Below the pieces are notes generated by a model. It was not told where the DNA came from, searched no databases, and was given only the letters and a program-made list of their open reading frames with translations. Both the position numbers and the translations under genes were made by a program. Positions 1-7,647 of a stretch of 34,517 bases of DNA are shown here, in pieces. This DNA comes from Bacillota bacterium (GTDB lineage: Bacteria; Bacillota; Bacilli; Paenibacillales; Paenibacillaceae). The stretch's first letter is position 1. Every line of letters starts with the position of its first letter. Location of the stretch: positions 1 to 34,517 of the forward strand of contig JAEWAQ010000084.1 of the NCBI GenBank assembly GCA_023391635.1, given 5' to 3'.

Positions 1-869
1 TCGACTGCTCCGAAGATGATTGCGCCTTTGCGTTATTTCAGGCGAAGTGGCCGAACGGCTTTCGCTGTCCGGGCTGCGATCATCATAAGGCTTACCGCAT
101 TGACACACGCAGACTGCCCTTGTATGAATGCGCGAATTGCCGAAAACAAACGTCCCTCATCGTCGGTACCGTGTTGGAAGGCAGCCGAACGCCTCTGACT
201 TCGTGGTTTCGCGCCATTCGGCTTCATGCTTCCCCCGAGGGCATCAACGCGCTGCAACTGTCCAAAATCATCGCCGTCACCTACAAGACCGCATGGCTGA
301 TGTGCCACAAAATCCGCCATGCCATGAGCCGCGCGGAAGCTGGCTTGTTGCTGTCAGGGCTCGTGAAGGTTACCAACGCGATCTATTGCTATCAAGCATC
401 CACGAAGCATCATTTCTCTTGGCACGACCGCGAGCAGTCGGTGCTGGTCGGCGTTTCCGAGATTCACCCCGGGTGGTACAAGCGAATCAAGATCAAGCTG
501 CAAAACAAACACGCTTTTCGTCGCAAGCACGATCTGCCGGAAGCGCCTCAGTTTATTGAGCAAAATGTGGCTCCGAGGGCGAGAAGCAGCGTTGTCATCA
601 TGAGCATCCAGAAGAGAAACGGCGACTATCGCGTGACTCGAATCGCAAATGAGGCACAGCGACGGTTGGGTGAATTGTATAGAGGGATCGGGCCCAAGCA
701 TTTGCAGGCGTATTTGGACCAATACTGCTACGAACGGAACTGGCGAGGGCCGTCGCTGCTCAGCAACCTGCTTAGTCATTGCGCGCGGACGAAGACGATC
801 ATCTACCGGCAGCTGATAGCTCGCCCATCGCCTGTTGTTGCAATGCCTACTGCGCCGATCGCAGCTTAG
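1..869 (+). CDS. IS1595-like transposase, 5' end cut by window edge
   Basis: The reading frame is already open at the left edge (first full codon at 3), so the start is missing. The visible part begins with a zinc ribbon: CPGC, then about 20 residues later CANC. This is the usual N-terminal DNA-binding part of IS1595/ISXO2-type transposases. A helical block follows containing TYKTAWLMCHKIR, and near the C-terminus lies GIGPKHLQAYLDQY, which matches the family's 'SxKHLQRYLDEF' segment. The DDE core looks abnormal: where the family normally has an acidic VEVDE-type motif, this protein reads GLVKVTNAIYCY, and I cannot place the other catalytic residues. It is either an inactive copy or a diverged lineage. 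No partner ORF and no terminal inverted repeats could be identified within the window. Confidence 0.72.
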   Translation, partial: DCSEDDCAFALFQAKWPNGFRCPGCDHHKAYRIDTRRLPLYECANCRKQTSLIVGTVLEGSRTPLTSWFRAIRLHASPEGINALQLSKIIAVTYKTAWLMCHKIRHAMSRAEAGLLLSGLVKVTNAIYCYQASTKHHFSWHDREQSVLVGVSEIHPGWYKRIKIKLQNKHAFRRKHDLPEAPQFIEQNVAPRARSSVVIMSIQKRNGDYRVTRIANEAQRRLGELYRGIGPKHLQAYLDQYCYERNWRGPSLLSNLLSHCARTKTIIYRQLIARPSPVVAMPTAPIAA

Positions 870-1082
870 GCCCGGGAAGTCGGCAGCGTAGAGATACTGT
901 CTGCCGTAGGCTACCTGCACGGAGATGGCGATTCCCGCGGGTGAAGTTAGGCGATTGATTTTGCGCGCTGATGGTAGGTGTAAGGTGCGATCCGCATCCT
1001 TGTCCTCGTCCACGTCTCTCCTGAGCGAAGGGGATACCGGCAAATGGCGAAAAAAAGGAAACAAGCTCTTGCAAAAAGAAAC

Positions 1083-1114
1083 GAAAAAAAGAATCGCAGC
1101 CCTGCACCGGCTGC
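1083..1114 (-). terminator. Intrinsic terminator downstream of the UbiD-family gene
   Basis: On the minus strand GCAGCC and GGCTGC form a 6-bp GC-rich stem with a 7-nt loop (1096-1114). A run of T residues follows (1083-1090 read as A on the plus strand). It begins 7 bases after the stop of the decarboxylase gene, as expected for a terminator of the ctaA-ubiD transcript. The rest of 870-1121 holds only the right flank of the transposase gene and no convincing gene. Confidence 0.7.
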
Positions 1115-1121
1115 AACTCTA

Positions 1122-2903
1122 TTACGAAAGAGAAATTTGATATTCGGACCAACGTCGGTCCACAAGCTGAACGATATCTTCGCGCGGGAACAGCTCGTCC
1201 GGGTAGCCCGGCTTCATGCGAGCATCGATCACGATCGGGAGCTTGTAGGCGATATGATGGCGGCCCGGATCGCTTACGGCGTAAATATCGGAGGCCGGAT
1301 TGAACCGGGTGAACACCGTCCACAGGAAGGAAGTCTGCCCATCCGCGATATCGGCATCGTCCACGACGACAACAAGCGGCCAGTCAAAGTCCGCTTCGTC
1401 ATGCAGCTTCTCTGCCAAACGATCGGCCAGCTTGGGATCTTCAGCGTAGGCGGCCCCTTGCACGACCAGGCAGCCGCGGCAATACGGCTTCACGCGGTCC
1501 ACGCCCGGCAGCGTTCCGCCTTCGTATGTACCGGGTAGCTTGCGCACCGGTTCCCCTACCCCGATCAGCACAGCTTTGCTGCCATGATTCAGCCGCGGAC
1601 CGGTATAATCCAGCGTATCGTGCGATGTGTTATCGAACACGATAAGATCTTGAGCCGGATCGAATCGTTCCAGCACGGTTTCCAGCAATGTCGGAAAATC
1701 ACCCAAATCCAGCTGTACGTTCGTCAGCATAAGGAATTTGGTCAACGTCAATTGGCCTTCACCCAGAATGCGGAATGCCGTGCCGAGCGCCTCGCGGGAG
1801 TAGCTTTCCCTGACGACGGCAGCGGCCAGCGAATGGAAACCCGTCTCCGCATAGGTCCACAAGCTCCGCACACCGGACATGACGACCGGAAACGCCGGCG
1901 ACAGCAACCGCTGCAGGAATTCCCCGAGATAGTAGTCTTCCTGGCGCGGCTTGCCGACGATCGTCGCCGGATAGATCGCGTCTTTGCGATGCCACACGTG
2001 ATCGACATGGAATATCGGAAACTCGTGCGCAAGCGAATAGTAGCCGTAATGGTCCCCGAACGGCCCTTCCATGCGGCGCTCATGCGGCGGAACCCGACCG
2101 ACGATCGCGAATTCCGCTTCCGCCGGCATCCGGTGCCAACCGCCGCCGAGCGGATTGTCCGCCAGCGGAAGCTTGCCGCCCATGATTAGCGACGCCAACA
2201 GCAGCTCGGGCACGTTCTCGGGCACGGGCGCGATCGCCGATGCGATCAGCGCGGGCGGGCCTCCGAGGAATACGGACACCGGCAGCGGAGCATTCTTCCG
2301 CTCGGCCTCGTGGTAGTGAAAGCCGCCACCTTTATGGATTTGCCAGTGCATGCCGGTCGTGCTGTCGTCGTACACCTGCATCCGGTACATGCCGAGATTA
2401 TGCTGCTTCGGATGATCGGGATGCTCAGTATAAACAAGCGGCAGCGTGAAGAACGGTCCGCCGTCTTCCTGCCAGCTCGTGAGCACGGGCAGGCCGGCGA
2501 GCGGCCGTTCCTTCCGGACTACTTGCAGCAACGGGGCTTGCTCCGCAGATACTTTGCGCGTGCCGACCTTGATAACATCCAGCAGCATGTCTTTCTCGCG
2601 CCAAAGCGCCGGCAACGTCGGAGGCATAAGCGAATCCAGCGCCCCGACAAGCCGCCGCGTCAGCGTCTCCGGACGGGGGCCGAACGCCATGTCGACGCGG
2701 CGGCTCGTCCCGAACAGGTTCGTCACGACGGGGAATGTGCTACCCTTGACGTTCGTGAACAATAAGGCGGGTCCTTCCTGCTCGATCACTCGCCGATGAA
2801 TTTCGGCGATCTCCAGCGCAGGGTCGACAGGCGCCTCGATCACGGCCAATTGACCGCTCTTCCTCAGGTCTTCAAGAAATGGACGCAGCGAAGCGTAGAT
2901 CAT
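1122..2903 (-). CDS. UbiD-family (prenylated-FMN) decarboxylase, long form
   Basis: A 593-residue member of the UbiD/Fdc family, which reversibly decarboxylates aromatic or unsaturated acids using prenylated FMN. The family signature GPFGDHYGYY is present. So are TTGMHWQIHKGGG, corresponding to the metal/cofactor-binding strand region, and the PLPVSVFLGG and KFLMLTNVQLD segments shared with UbiD. It is about 100 residues longer than E. coli UbiD. The start at 2903 (MIYASLRPFLEDL) is preferred over an upstream in-frame ATG at 2951 because GGAGG lies 12 nt upstream and the family normally begins here. It starts 25 bases after the ctaA stop, so it is probably cotranscribed with heme A synthase. 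The substrate is unknown: quinone ring decarboxylation and aromatic acid metabolism are both possible. No UbiX-type flavin prenyltransferase is in the window. Confidence 0.9.
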   Translation of the reverse strand: MIYASLRPFLEDLRKSGQLAVIEAPVDPALEIAEIHRRVIEQEGPALLFTNVKGSTFPVVTNLFGTSRRVDMAFGPRPETLTRRLVGALDSLMPPTLPALWREKDMLLDVIKVGTRKVSAEQAPLLQVVRKERPLAGLPVLTSWQEDGGPFFTLPLVYTEHPDHPKQHNLGMYRMQVYDDSTTGMHWQIHKGGGFHYHEAERKNAPLPVSVFLGGPPALIASAIAPVPENVPELLLASLIMGGKLPLADNPLGGGWHRMPAEAEFAIVGRVPPHERRMEGPFGDHYGYYSLAHEFPIFHVDHVWHRKDAIYPATIVGKPRQEDYYLGEFLQRLLSPAFPVVMSGVRSLWTYAETGFHSLAAAVVRESYSREALGTAFRILGEGQLTLTKFLMLTNVQLDLGDFPTLLETVLERFDPAQDLIVFDNTSHDTLDYTGPRLNHGSKAVLIGVGEPVRKLPGTYEGGTLPGVDRVKPYCRGCLVVQGAAYAEDPKLADRLAEKLHDEADFDWPLVVVVDDADIADGQTSFLWTVFTRFNPASDIYAVSDPGRHHIAYKLPIVIDARMKPGYPDELFPREDIVQLVDRRWSEYQISLS

Positions 2904-2928
2904 GGGAAGATTCTGCCTCCGATCGATA

Positions 2929-3879
2929 TCATGGTTGGCCGCGGCCGGCATTGTGCCGCGCTCGCAAGGTAAGCAAGCAAATTACGCTGAACAATGCGGA
3001 AATGATAACAGTGTGTAGCAACGCGGTAAAAATATAGACGTTCTCGTCGTCAAGCGTGACCGACAGCAAGCCTCCGCTTAACACCTGCATGACTACCAGC
3101 CACATGGCATACCGGGAAATTTTCGTCAGCTCCGAATCGGCCCCCGTCTGCTTGCGCACATAGATCACGAGCAGCACGATGATTACGAGCATCAGCAGAG
3201 CGGCAAGCCTGTGAATGAACGCAATTCCGGTCGCTCCGGTCAAGGTCGGCAATACTTCTCCGTTGCACAGCGGCCAACCGACGCACCCGCTGCCTGAACC
3301 GGTATGCCGGATATAGGCACCCAAGTAAATCACGACATAACAATAGACGAGTACGGCAAATGAAACCCGATAGACGGTCCGAGGCACCGTGCGGGCAACA
3401 GCATTGCCGATCGACAACAGACTGACGGACTGACCGCTTTTTTCCATGCGAGCCGCGTAGGTGTACAACAACCAGGTGCTAGTGAATGCAAACAACGAAA
3501 TGCCGAAGTGCAAAGCCAATACAGCTTTCGATTGCGGCCACATGACCGCAAGCGCGCCGAGCGCTGCCTGCAGCAGCGTAAAGAACAGTGCGGCGGAGGC
3601 GTACCAGATCGGTTCTTTGCGCTTGGCCGGCTTCCAGCGGATCGTGACCAAAAATGCAGCCCCTACCAGCAAACCCACCGCCCCGCTGACTGCCCGGTGC
3701 GAATATTCGACCATCGATTCCAGTGTCCAGGCCGGAATGAACTTGCCGTTGCAAAGCGGCCAATCGGTGCCGCAGCCAGCTTGGGATTCGGTATTGGTCA
3801 CCATTACGCCTGCGATCAACACCAGGAACATGCCGATACAAGTCCATAAGGTTAAAATGCGATATTTTCTTGCGGTCAT
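2929..3879 (-). CDS. ctaA: Heme A synthase CtaA
   Basis: A membrane protein of 316 residues with about eight transmembrane segments. It oxidises heme O to heme A for aa3-type cytochrome oxidase. The first extracytoplasmic loop has the Cys pair C36/C43 (CGTDWPLC), followed by E58 and H61 in EYSHRAVSG, matching the functional Cys, Glu and His residues of B. subtilis CtaA. A second Cys pair (GCVGWPLC) and His residues in ALHFG, FIHRL and LLHT mark the duplicated four-helix heme sites. The start at 3879 is chosen over the ATG at 3885 because GGGG then sits about 6 nt upstream rather than touching the start. A TATAAT (3933-3938 on the minus strand) lies about 55 bases upstream without a good -35. 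ctaB is 13 kb away instead of adjacent as in B. subtilis. Confidence 0.96.
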   Translation of the reverse strand: MTARKYRILTLWTCIGMFLVLIAGVMVTNTESQAGCGTDWPLCNGKFIPAWTLESMVEYSHRAVSGAVGLLVGAAFLVTIRWKPAKRKEPIWYASAALFFTLLQAALGALAVMWPQSKAVLALHFGISLFAFTSTWLLYTYAARMEKSGQSVSLLSIGNAVARTVPRTVYRVSFAVLVYCYVVIYLGAYIRHTGSGSGCVGWPLCNGEVLPTLTGATGIAFIHRLAALLMLVIIVLLVIYVRKQTGADSELTKISRYAMWLVVMQVLSGGLLSVTLDDENVYIFTALLHTVIISALFSVICLLTLRARHNAGRGQP

Positions 3880-4203
3880 GCCCATCCCCGATTTCTATTA
3901 TGAAAATAAGGCACATGTTGCAGCCAACCCCCATTATACCGGAGCCTTGCTGCCAATACCATGTTCAAACTGTGACGACTTTACAAAATCCCCGCCAGCC
4001 TCATTGGCTGAGCGGGGATTTTCGCGGCAATAATAGGCGAATCGAACGTCGTCCGGCACGTTTACCACAACTTCCGCCGGCGTTCTTGTCCTGTCCTACG
4101 AAGTGCAGAATTACAATGACACGCCTGGTCTGTCGTCAGCCAGCAACCCTGCTGCGTTATCGTTCGGATTCCAATTGTTCCGGGATTTGAATCCCTAGCC
4201 GAG
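3880..4203. other. Intergenic region, ctaA upstream
   Basis: About 320 bases without a supportable gene. It contains the ctaA ribosome site, a TATAAT at 3933-3938 (minus strand), and the hairpin at 3986-4023. The segment 4024-4203 next to the thioredoxin gene shows nothing recognisable: no ORF with a ribosome site and no repeat. Confidence 0.5.
3986..4023 (-). terminator. Intrinsic terminator between thioredoxin-like gene and ctaA
   Basis: A perfect inverted repeat: AAAATCCCCGC and GCGGGGATTTT flank a second inner stem CAGCC/GGCTG around a short loop. Read on the minus strand the stem runs into GATTTTGTAAA, a modest U tract. It is drawn as minus because both neighbours are on that strand, but the symmetry would let it work in either direction. 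Confidence 0.65.
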
Positions 4204-4554
4204 TTACGCTTGCGTCTGCACGCCTTCCGACACCGCGATCGCGCGATCGAGAAATTGCTCGATCTCATCGCGGGTTTTGCGCAGCTTGCTTACGAAGCGG
4301 ATCAATTCCTGGCCGCCGCGGAACGCGATAAAGCTGGGAATGCCCAAAATATTGAGCTCCGAGCAAAGGTCCGGCAGCTCATCCCGATCGATCTCGATGA
4401 ACGAGATTTTCCCCGCGTACGCCGCCTCCACGTCGGGCATGAAAGGCTCGATGAAGTGGCAATCTTTGCACCAGCCCGCTTTGAACACCGCGATGGTCAG
4501 TTGTTCACGCCCCGTCAACTCGCGAAACGCTTGCTCTTCCGATATGCGTTGCAT
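4204..4554 (-). CDS. Thioredoxin-like protein
   Basis: A 116-residue single-domain thioredoxin fold. The redox active site is WCKDC about 29-33 residues in, and the cis-proline region is GIPSFIAFRGG. No signal peptide is present, so it should be cytoplasmic. The family reduces disulfides or acts as a general thiol exchanger; the WCKDC dipeptide differs from the WCGPC of housekeeping TrxA, so this is a paralog with an unknown partner. GGGAGGAA lies 8 nt before the ATG. A promoter at 4601-4629 drives it, and the hairpin at 3986-4023 probably ends the transcript, so it appears to be a one-gene unit. Confidence 0.88.
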   Translation of the reverse strand: MQRISEEQAFRELTGREQLTIAVFKAGWCKDCHFIEPFMPDVEAAYAGKISFIEIDRDELPDLCSELNILGIPSFIAFRGGQELIRFVSKLRKTRDEIEQFLDRAIAVSEGVQTQA

Positions 4555-4600
4555 GGCTTATTCCTCCCGCAGTCCGTTTCCTATCAGGTAATGTACAGCT

Positions 4601-4629
4601 ATTATACGCCGGACGCGAACTGCGGGCAA
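4601..4629 (-). promoter_or_regulatory. Sigma-A-type promoter of the thioredoxin-like gene
   Basis: On the minus strand: TTGCCC (-35), 17 bases, TATAAT (-10). It lies about 47 bases upstream of the thioredoxin-like ATG. The -10 is consensus and the -35 matches 4 of 6. Confidence 0.55.
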
Positions 4630-4674
4630 GCAACTCCTGTCGGATGCGGCCGGACCCTGATCGAGCGAATCTCC

Positions 4675-6237
4675 TTACAAGTCCCGTTTCACGTTCACTA
4701 CGATGACGTCATCCTCGTCCTGCACATACGTATATTGCGCTTGCAGCAGCTTGAACAAATCCTCCGCCGGCACGAATGTATAGCCGTTGTGCAGCTCGAC
4801 CGGCCCGCTCATCGTCGCTTTCTCCCCGTTGACCGTCATTTCCGCCGAACCGACGCGAAGTACGATCTCCTGCCAGGTGCCAGGGTCGTAGAAGCGCAGT
4901 TCCCCCGTCTTCGGCGTGAAGCTGACTCGGTCTTCGAAGCCGTTCAGAACCTGCCGAAGAGAGACGTACAGCTTCTTTGCTTCGCCTTCGCCGGCCATAT
5001 AAGGAGACATCGCATCTCCATACCATCCGCCAAGTTCAAAATCCGAATCGTCGATCTGCAAATCATTTTTCAAAATGTCGTGAATGGCCGAATCATCCTC
5101 GAACAACCGTACAAACTGTACAGATGACAGCTCCTCCAATTGCTCGGGTCGAATCGCGCGAAGCGGCTTCTCTACCGGCGGAATGTCGATCTTGCCGTTC
5201 ACGTTCCATATCTCGTTATGGAAGCGAATCGAGATGCTCCACACGGGAGAATCGGCCATCCGGAACGCGACCGGCTCCAGCACGAGTTCCGTATCCGACT
5301 TTCGAAGGCGCAGTTGGTCGTCGACGTACAAATCGGTCTTGAACGTAATGCCTTGATCGAACATAAGCACCCATTCCGGCTGCTGCTTCAGGTCGGCGAT
5401 TTCTGCTTGCAACTGCCGCAACGCTGGGATGATCTCCTGGAAGCCTTCTTCCACGGCTTCCGCGATCTCTTCTTGTGACGGTTTCTCGGCTTCTTCGCCG
5501 CCGAGTTGCTGCATCAGCTCGGGAGGAAACGCCGCCACCCATTGCATGACTTCGCCCAGCATGGCGCGGATTCCGGCTTCATCCTGCACGAGCGCAAGAA
5601 CATAGGTTTCCAGCAGATCGCCCAGCTGTTGCCCGTCAAACTCCGCATGCACCTTCGTCAGCGGCAAGTTGTCTCCATTCACGTCCGATACGACGCGCGA
5701 TATGTTCAGTTGCTTAGGATTCGGAAGATGCTTGATTAGATGCGCGGCTACCGGACGAATCATCTCTTTGAAATGCTGCTGCATGCCGCTGCCCATGAGC
5801 GACTTGCCGTCCGGCAGTTCTTCTCCGGCAAGTTCGGCCATATCGATGACAAGCGGACGCTTGGCGCCGTCTACGTCCAGACGGATCTTCCAGCCGTCGG
5901 TATGCAGCGTGAAGCCAACAGGCGATTTGCCGGCCAGTCCGATTGAGCCCGCGACAAGCGAACGGCCTTCGCCATCGGCAGAAGCGTTGTCGATACGCAA
6001 GTCGATCTGGCTCAGCATCGCGGCAAACGGCGCATATTGCGGGTCCATCGTTTCCAATTGCTCTTCTTTCCAATCGATCGTGACGGATACGGTGCCGGAC
6101 TGCTCCTTGGAGGAAACATCCAACTGCGACAGAAATGCTTGATTCAGATCAAAACCGCCAACCGCCTGACACCCGATTAGCACCGCTGTCAATATGGCGC
6201 ATAGCCCGATGCCCCATTTTCTGAAATGCCGTTTCAT
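4675..6237 (-). CDS. Lipoprotein with C-terminal copper-amine-oxidase-like stalk domain
   Basis: A 520-residue exported protein. The N-terminus is a lipoprotein signal: basic MKRHFRKW, a hydrophobic stretch, and lipobox LIGC with the Cys near residue 23. The middle is a long, mostly acidic extracytoplasmic region with a predicted helical stretch around QEEIAEAVEEGFQEII. The last 60 residues (MTVNGEKATMSGPVELHNGY, then TFVPAEDLFKLLQAQ) resemble the beta-rich stalk/copper amine oxidase N-terminal-like domain common in Paenibacillus surface proteins. The function is unknown; a structural envelope role is an inference. AAAGGGG lies 10 nt before the start. No clear promoter was found in the 137-bp divergent gap to the DUF2515 gene. 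Confidence 0.8.
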   Translation of the reverse strand: MKRHFRKWGIGLCAILTAVLIGCQAVGGFDLNQAFLSQLDVSSKEQSGTVSVTIDWKEEQLETMDPQYAPFAAMLSQIDLRIDNASADGEGRSLVAGSIGLAGKSPVGFTLHTDGWKIRLDVDGAKRPLVIDMAELAGEELPDGKSLMGSGMQQHFKEMIRPVAAHLIKHLPNPKQLNISRVVSDVNGDNLPLTKVHAEFDGQQLGDLLETYVLALVQDEAGIRAMLGEVMQWVAAFPPELMQQLGGEEAEKPSQEEIAEAVEEGFQEIIPALRQLQAEIADLKQQPEWVLMFDQGITFKTDLYVDDQLRLRKSDTELVLEPVAFRMADSPVWSISIRFHNEIWNVNGKIDIPPVEKPLRAIRPEQLEELSSVQFVRLFEDDSAIHDILKNDLQIDDSDFELGGWYGDAMSPYMAGEGEAKKLYVSLRQVLNGFEDRVSFTPKTGELRFYDPGTWQEIVLRVGSAEMTVNGEKATMSGPVELHNGYTFVPAEDLFKLLQAQYTYVQDEDDVIVVNVKRDL

Positions 6238-6374
6238 TCGTCCGGTTTCCCCTTTCGCCGCTTGCGATTGACTGAATTTCCATCCAATTCCATGGCCTTC
6301 GTTACCCTATTCGTCATCCCGGTCTCTCATTCCTTCCGTCAACCCACTCACAAAATAAAAAAGGAGCGGTATGG

Positions 6375-7631
6375 ATGACCACCTTGTGGGAAACAGCGGG
6401 CGCAATGGTACGTGGCGTATGGCGCAAAACGTCCGCTTGGCGGCGTTCTTCCCGATGGATGCCGGGACGGACCTCGTTGATCGTATCTCCGCTAGACGTA
6501 CAAGCTGTCCTCGAACGATTCTCCGCCGACAACCAAGGCCGTACGCCAGTCAGTCGTCCAGACACGGATACAGATGCCGCGTCGACCGACCACAAGCAAT
6601 GGATAGCACGTATTTCCCGGGAAACGTCCGTCTGGAATCAGAATAACGTCACCCGGACGCAGGCGTATTGGAACATCTACCAGGAATGCCCCGAGCTGCA
6701 TTGGGCGTTGTTGGCCCATATGGTGTCGCGCAACGGCGGCTGGTCCATGACCGATCTGAAGGGCGAGTGGCTGCCATTGCTGCTGCCTGCCGAAATCAGG
6801 GAAGCGCAATTCGAGCTGTTGGAAACTTGCAATGCCCTTATTTTCCGGGATGCCTATCCGCAGCTCAAAATATATGTCGAAAGCCGCCGCGGCGGAGCGC
6901 CGCTATTCCGGTTGCTGCCGGAACTGGGCATATCATCGTTCATGCTGCCGATATGGGAGCGATTCTGGGCAAGCAGGGGGGAGTCGAATAGAAGGAGGGA
7001 GGAAGTATCGACATTGCTCACCGTCGCGCTGATCGTGAACGAACAGCATGTAATCGAGGATCCGGTTGTGCAAAATCCGCATTTTCGCGACCGGACGCTC
7101 GAGTCGGCTTCCTTCCGAATGCAGCCATTGCTTCAGACGAATCAAGTGGTGTTCCCGATGCAATCGCCGGGCGGACACGGCAATCGGCCGGCGAAGCTAG
7201 CCGGCAAAGTGCTGGAGCGCTTCGCCGACCTGGACGAACGCATCCAGTTCGGCAAATGCCTGTACGGCATGCTGTTCGGGTACCCGATCGTGCGCGAGCA
7301 GGTCGCCACATTCGCAATGAAGCATCCGCATACGGGTTCGCGGGCGGACTACTGGCCGCAGCGGTACTGCGCGGCGCCGGACAGAACCGGCGGGCAAGCG
7401 GAATGCGCCGCCGGTCCTCGCTGGCATAGCCCTGCACTCGCTGCCGCATGGCCGGACAGGCCGCTGCCGGGCAGGCCATGCCGGGACTGGTTTCCCGGCA
7501 GCGACGAACACGACGTCTACTCCTGGCTGACGTCTCCCAAGCCGCCGCTCGTCTTTGACATGACCTACGAGCATCTGCTTGGGCAGCGCAAGCTTCAGGC
7601 GGCGGCTCTGCTGGCAAGCGATCAAGCATAA
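6375..7631 (+). CDS. DUF2515 family protein (YppC-like)
   Basis: A 418-residue soluble protein. The block NQNNVTRTQAYWNIYQ, then ELHWALLAHMVSRNGGW and MTDLKGEWLP, is the hallmark of DUF2515 (B. subtilis YppC). That family is restricted to spore-forming Bacilli as far as I recall and has no established function. The N-terminal 75 residues are basic and poorly conserved-looking. The C-terminus contains low-complexity Pro/Arg/Gly-rich sequence. AAGGAG lies 8 nt before the ATG at 6375; another ATG 4 bases earlier is in a different frame and closes after 91 codons. It converges on the flippase gene with only 16 bases between stops and no visible terminator. Confidence 0.82.
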   Translation: MTTLWETAGAMVRGVWRKTSAWRRSSRWMPGRTSLIVSPLDVQAVLERFSADNQGRTPVSRPDTDTDAASTDHKQWIARISRETSVWNQNNVTRTQAYWNIYQECPELHWALLAHMVSRNGGWSMTDLKGEWLPLLLPAEIREAQFELLETCNALIFRDAYPQLKIYVESRRGGAPLFRLLPELGISSFMLPIWERFWASRGESNRRREEVSTLLTVALIVNEQHVIEDPVVQNPHFRDRTLESASFRMQPLLQTNQVVFPMQSPGGHGNRPAKLAGKVLERFADLDERIQFGKCLYGMLFGYPIVREQVATFAMKHPHTGSRADYWPQRYCAAPDRTGGQAECAAGPRWHSPALAAAWPDRPLPGRPCRDWFPGSDEHDVYSWLTSPKPPLVFDMTYEHLLGQRKLQAAALLASDQA

Positions 7632-7647
7632 ACGCGGAGCAATCGTG

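Noticed and set aside
925..1140. Lys-rich small open frame downstream of the transposase gene
   Set aside because: Its last third is the reverse complement of the ubiD terminator hairpin and T tract; the Lys codons come from the A-run. No ribosome site.
1044..1538. Open frame starting MAKKRKQALAK with a weak upstream AAGGGG
   Set aside because: It runs far into the antisense of the UbiD gene and its basic start is only the terminator A-run translated.
6241..6374. TTGACG and TTGACT hexamers in the divergent gap as promoters
   Set aside because: No acceptable -10 follows either at 16-18 bases.
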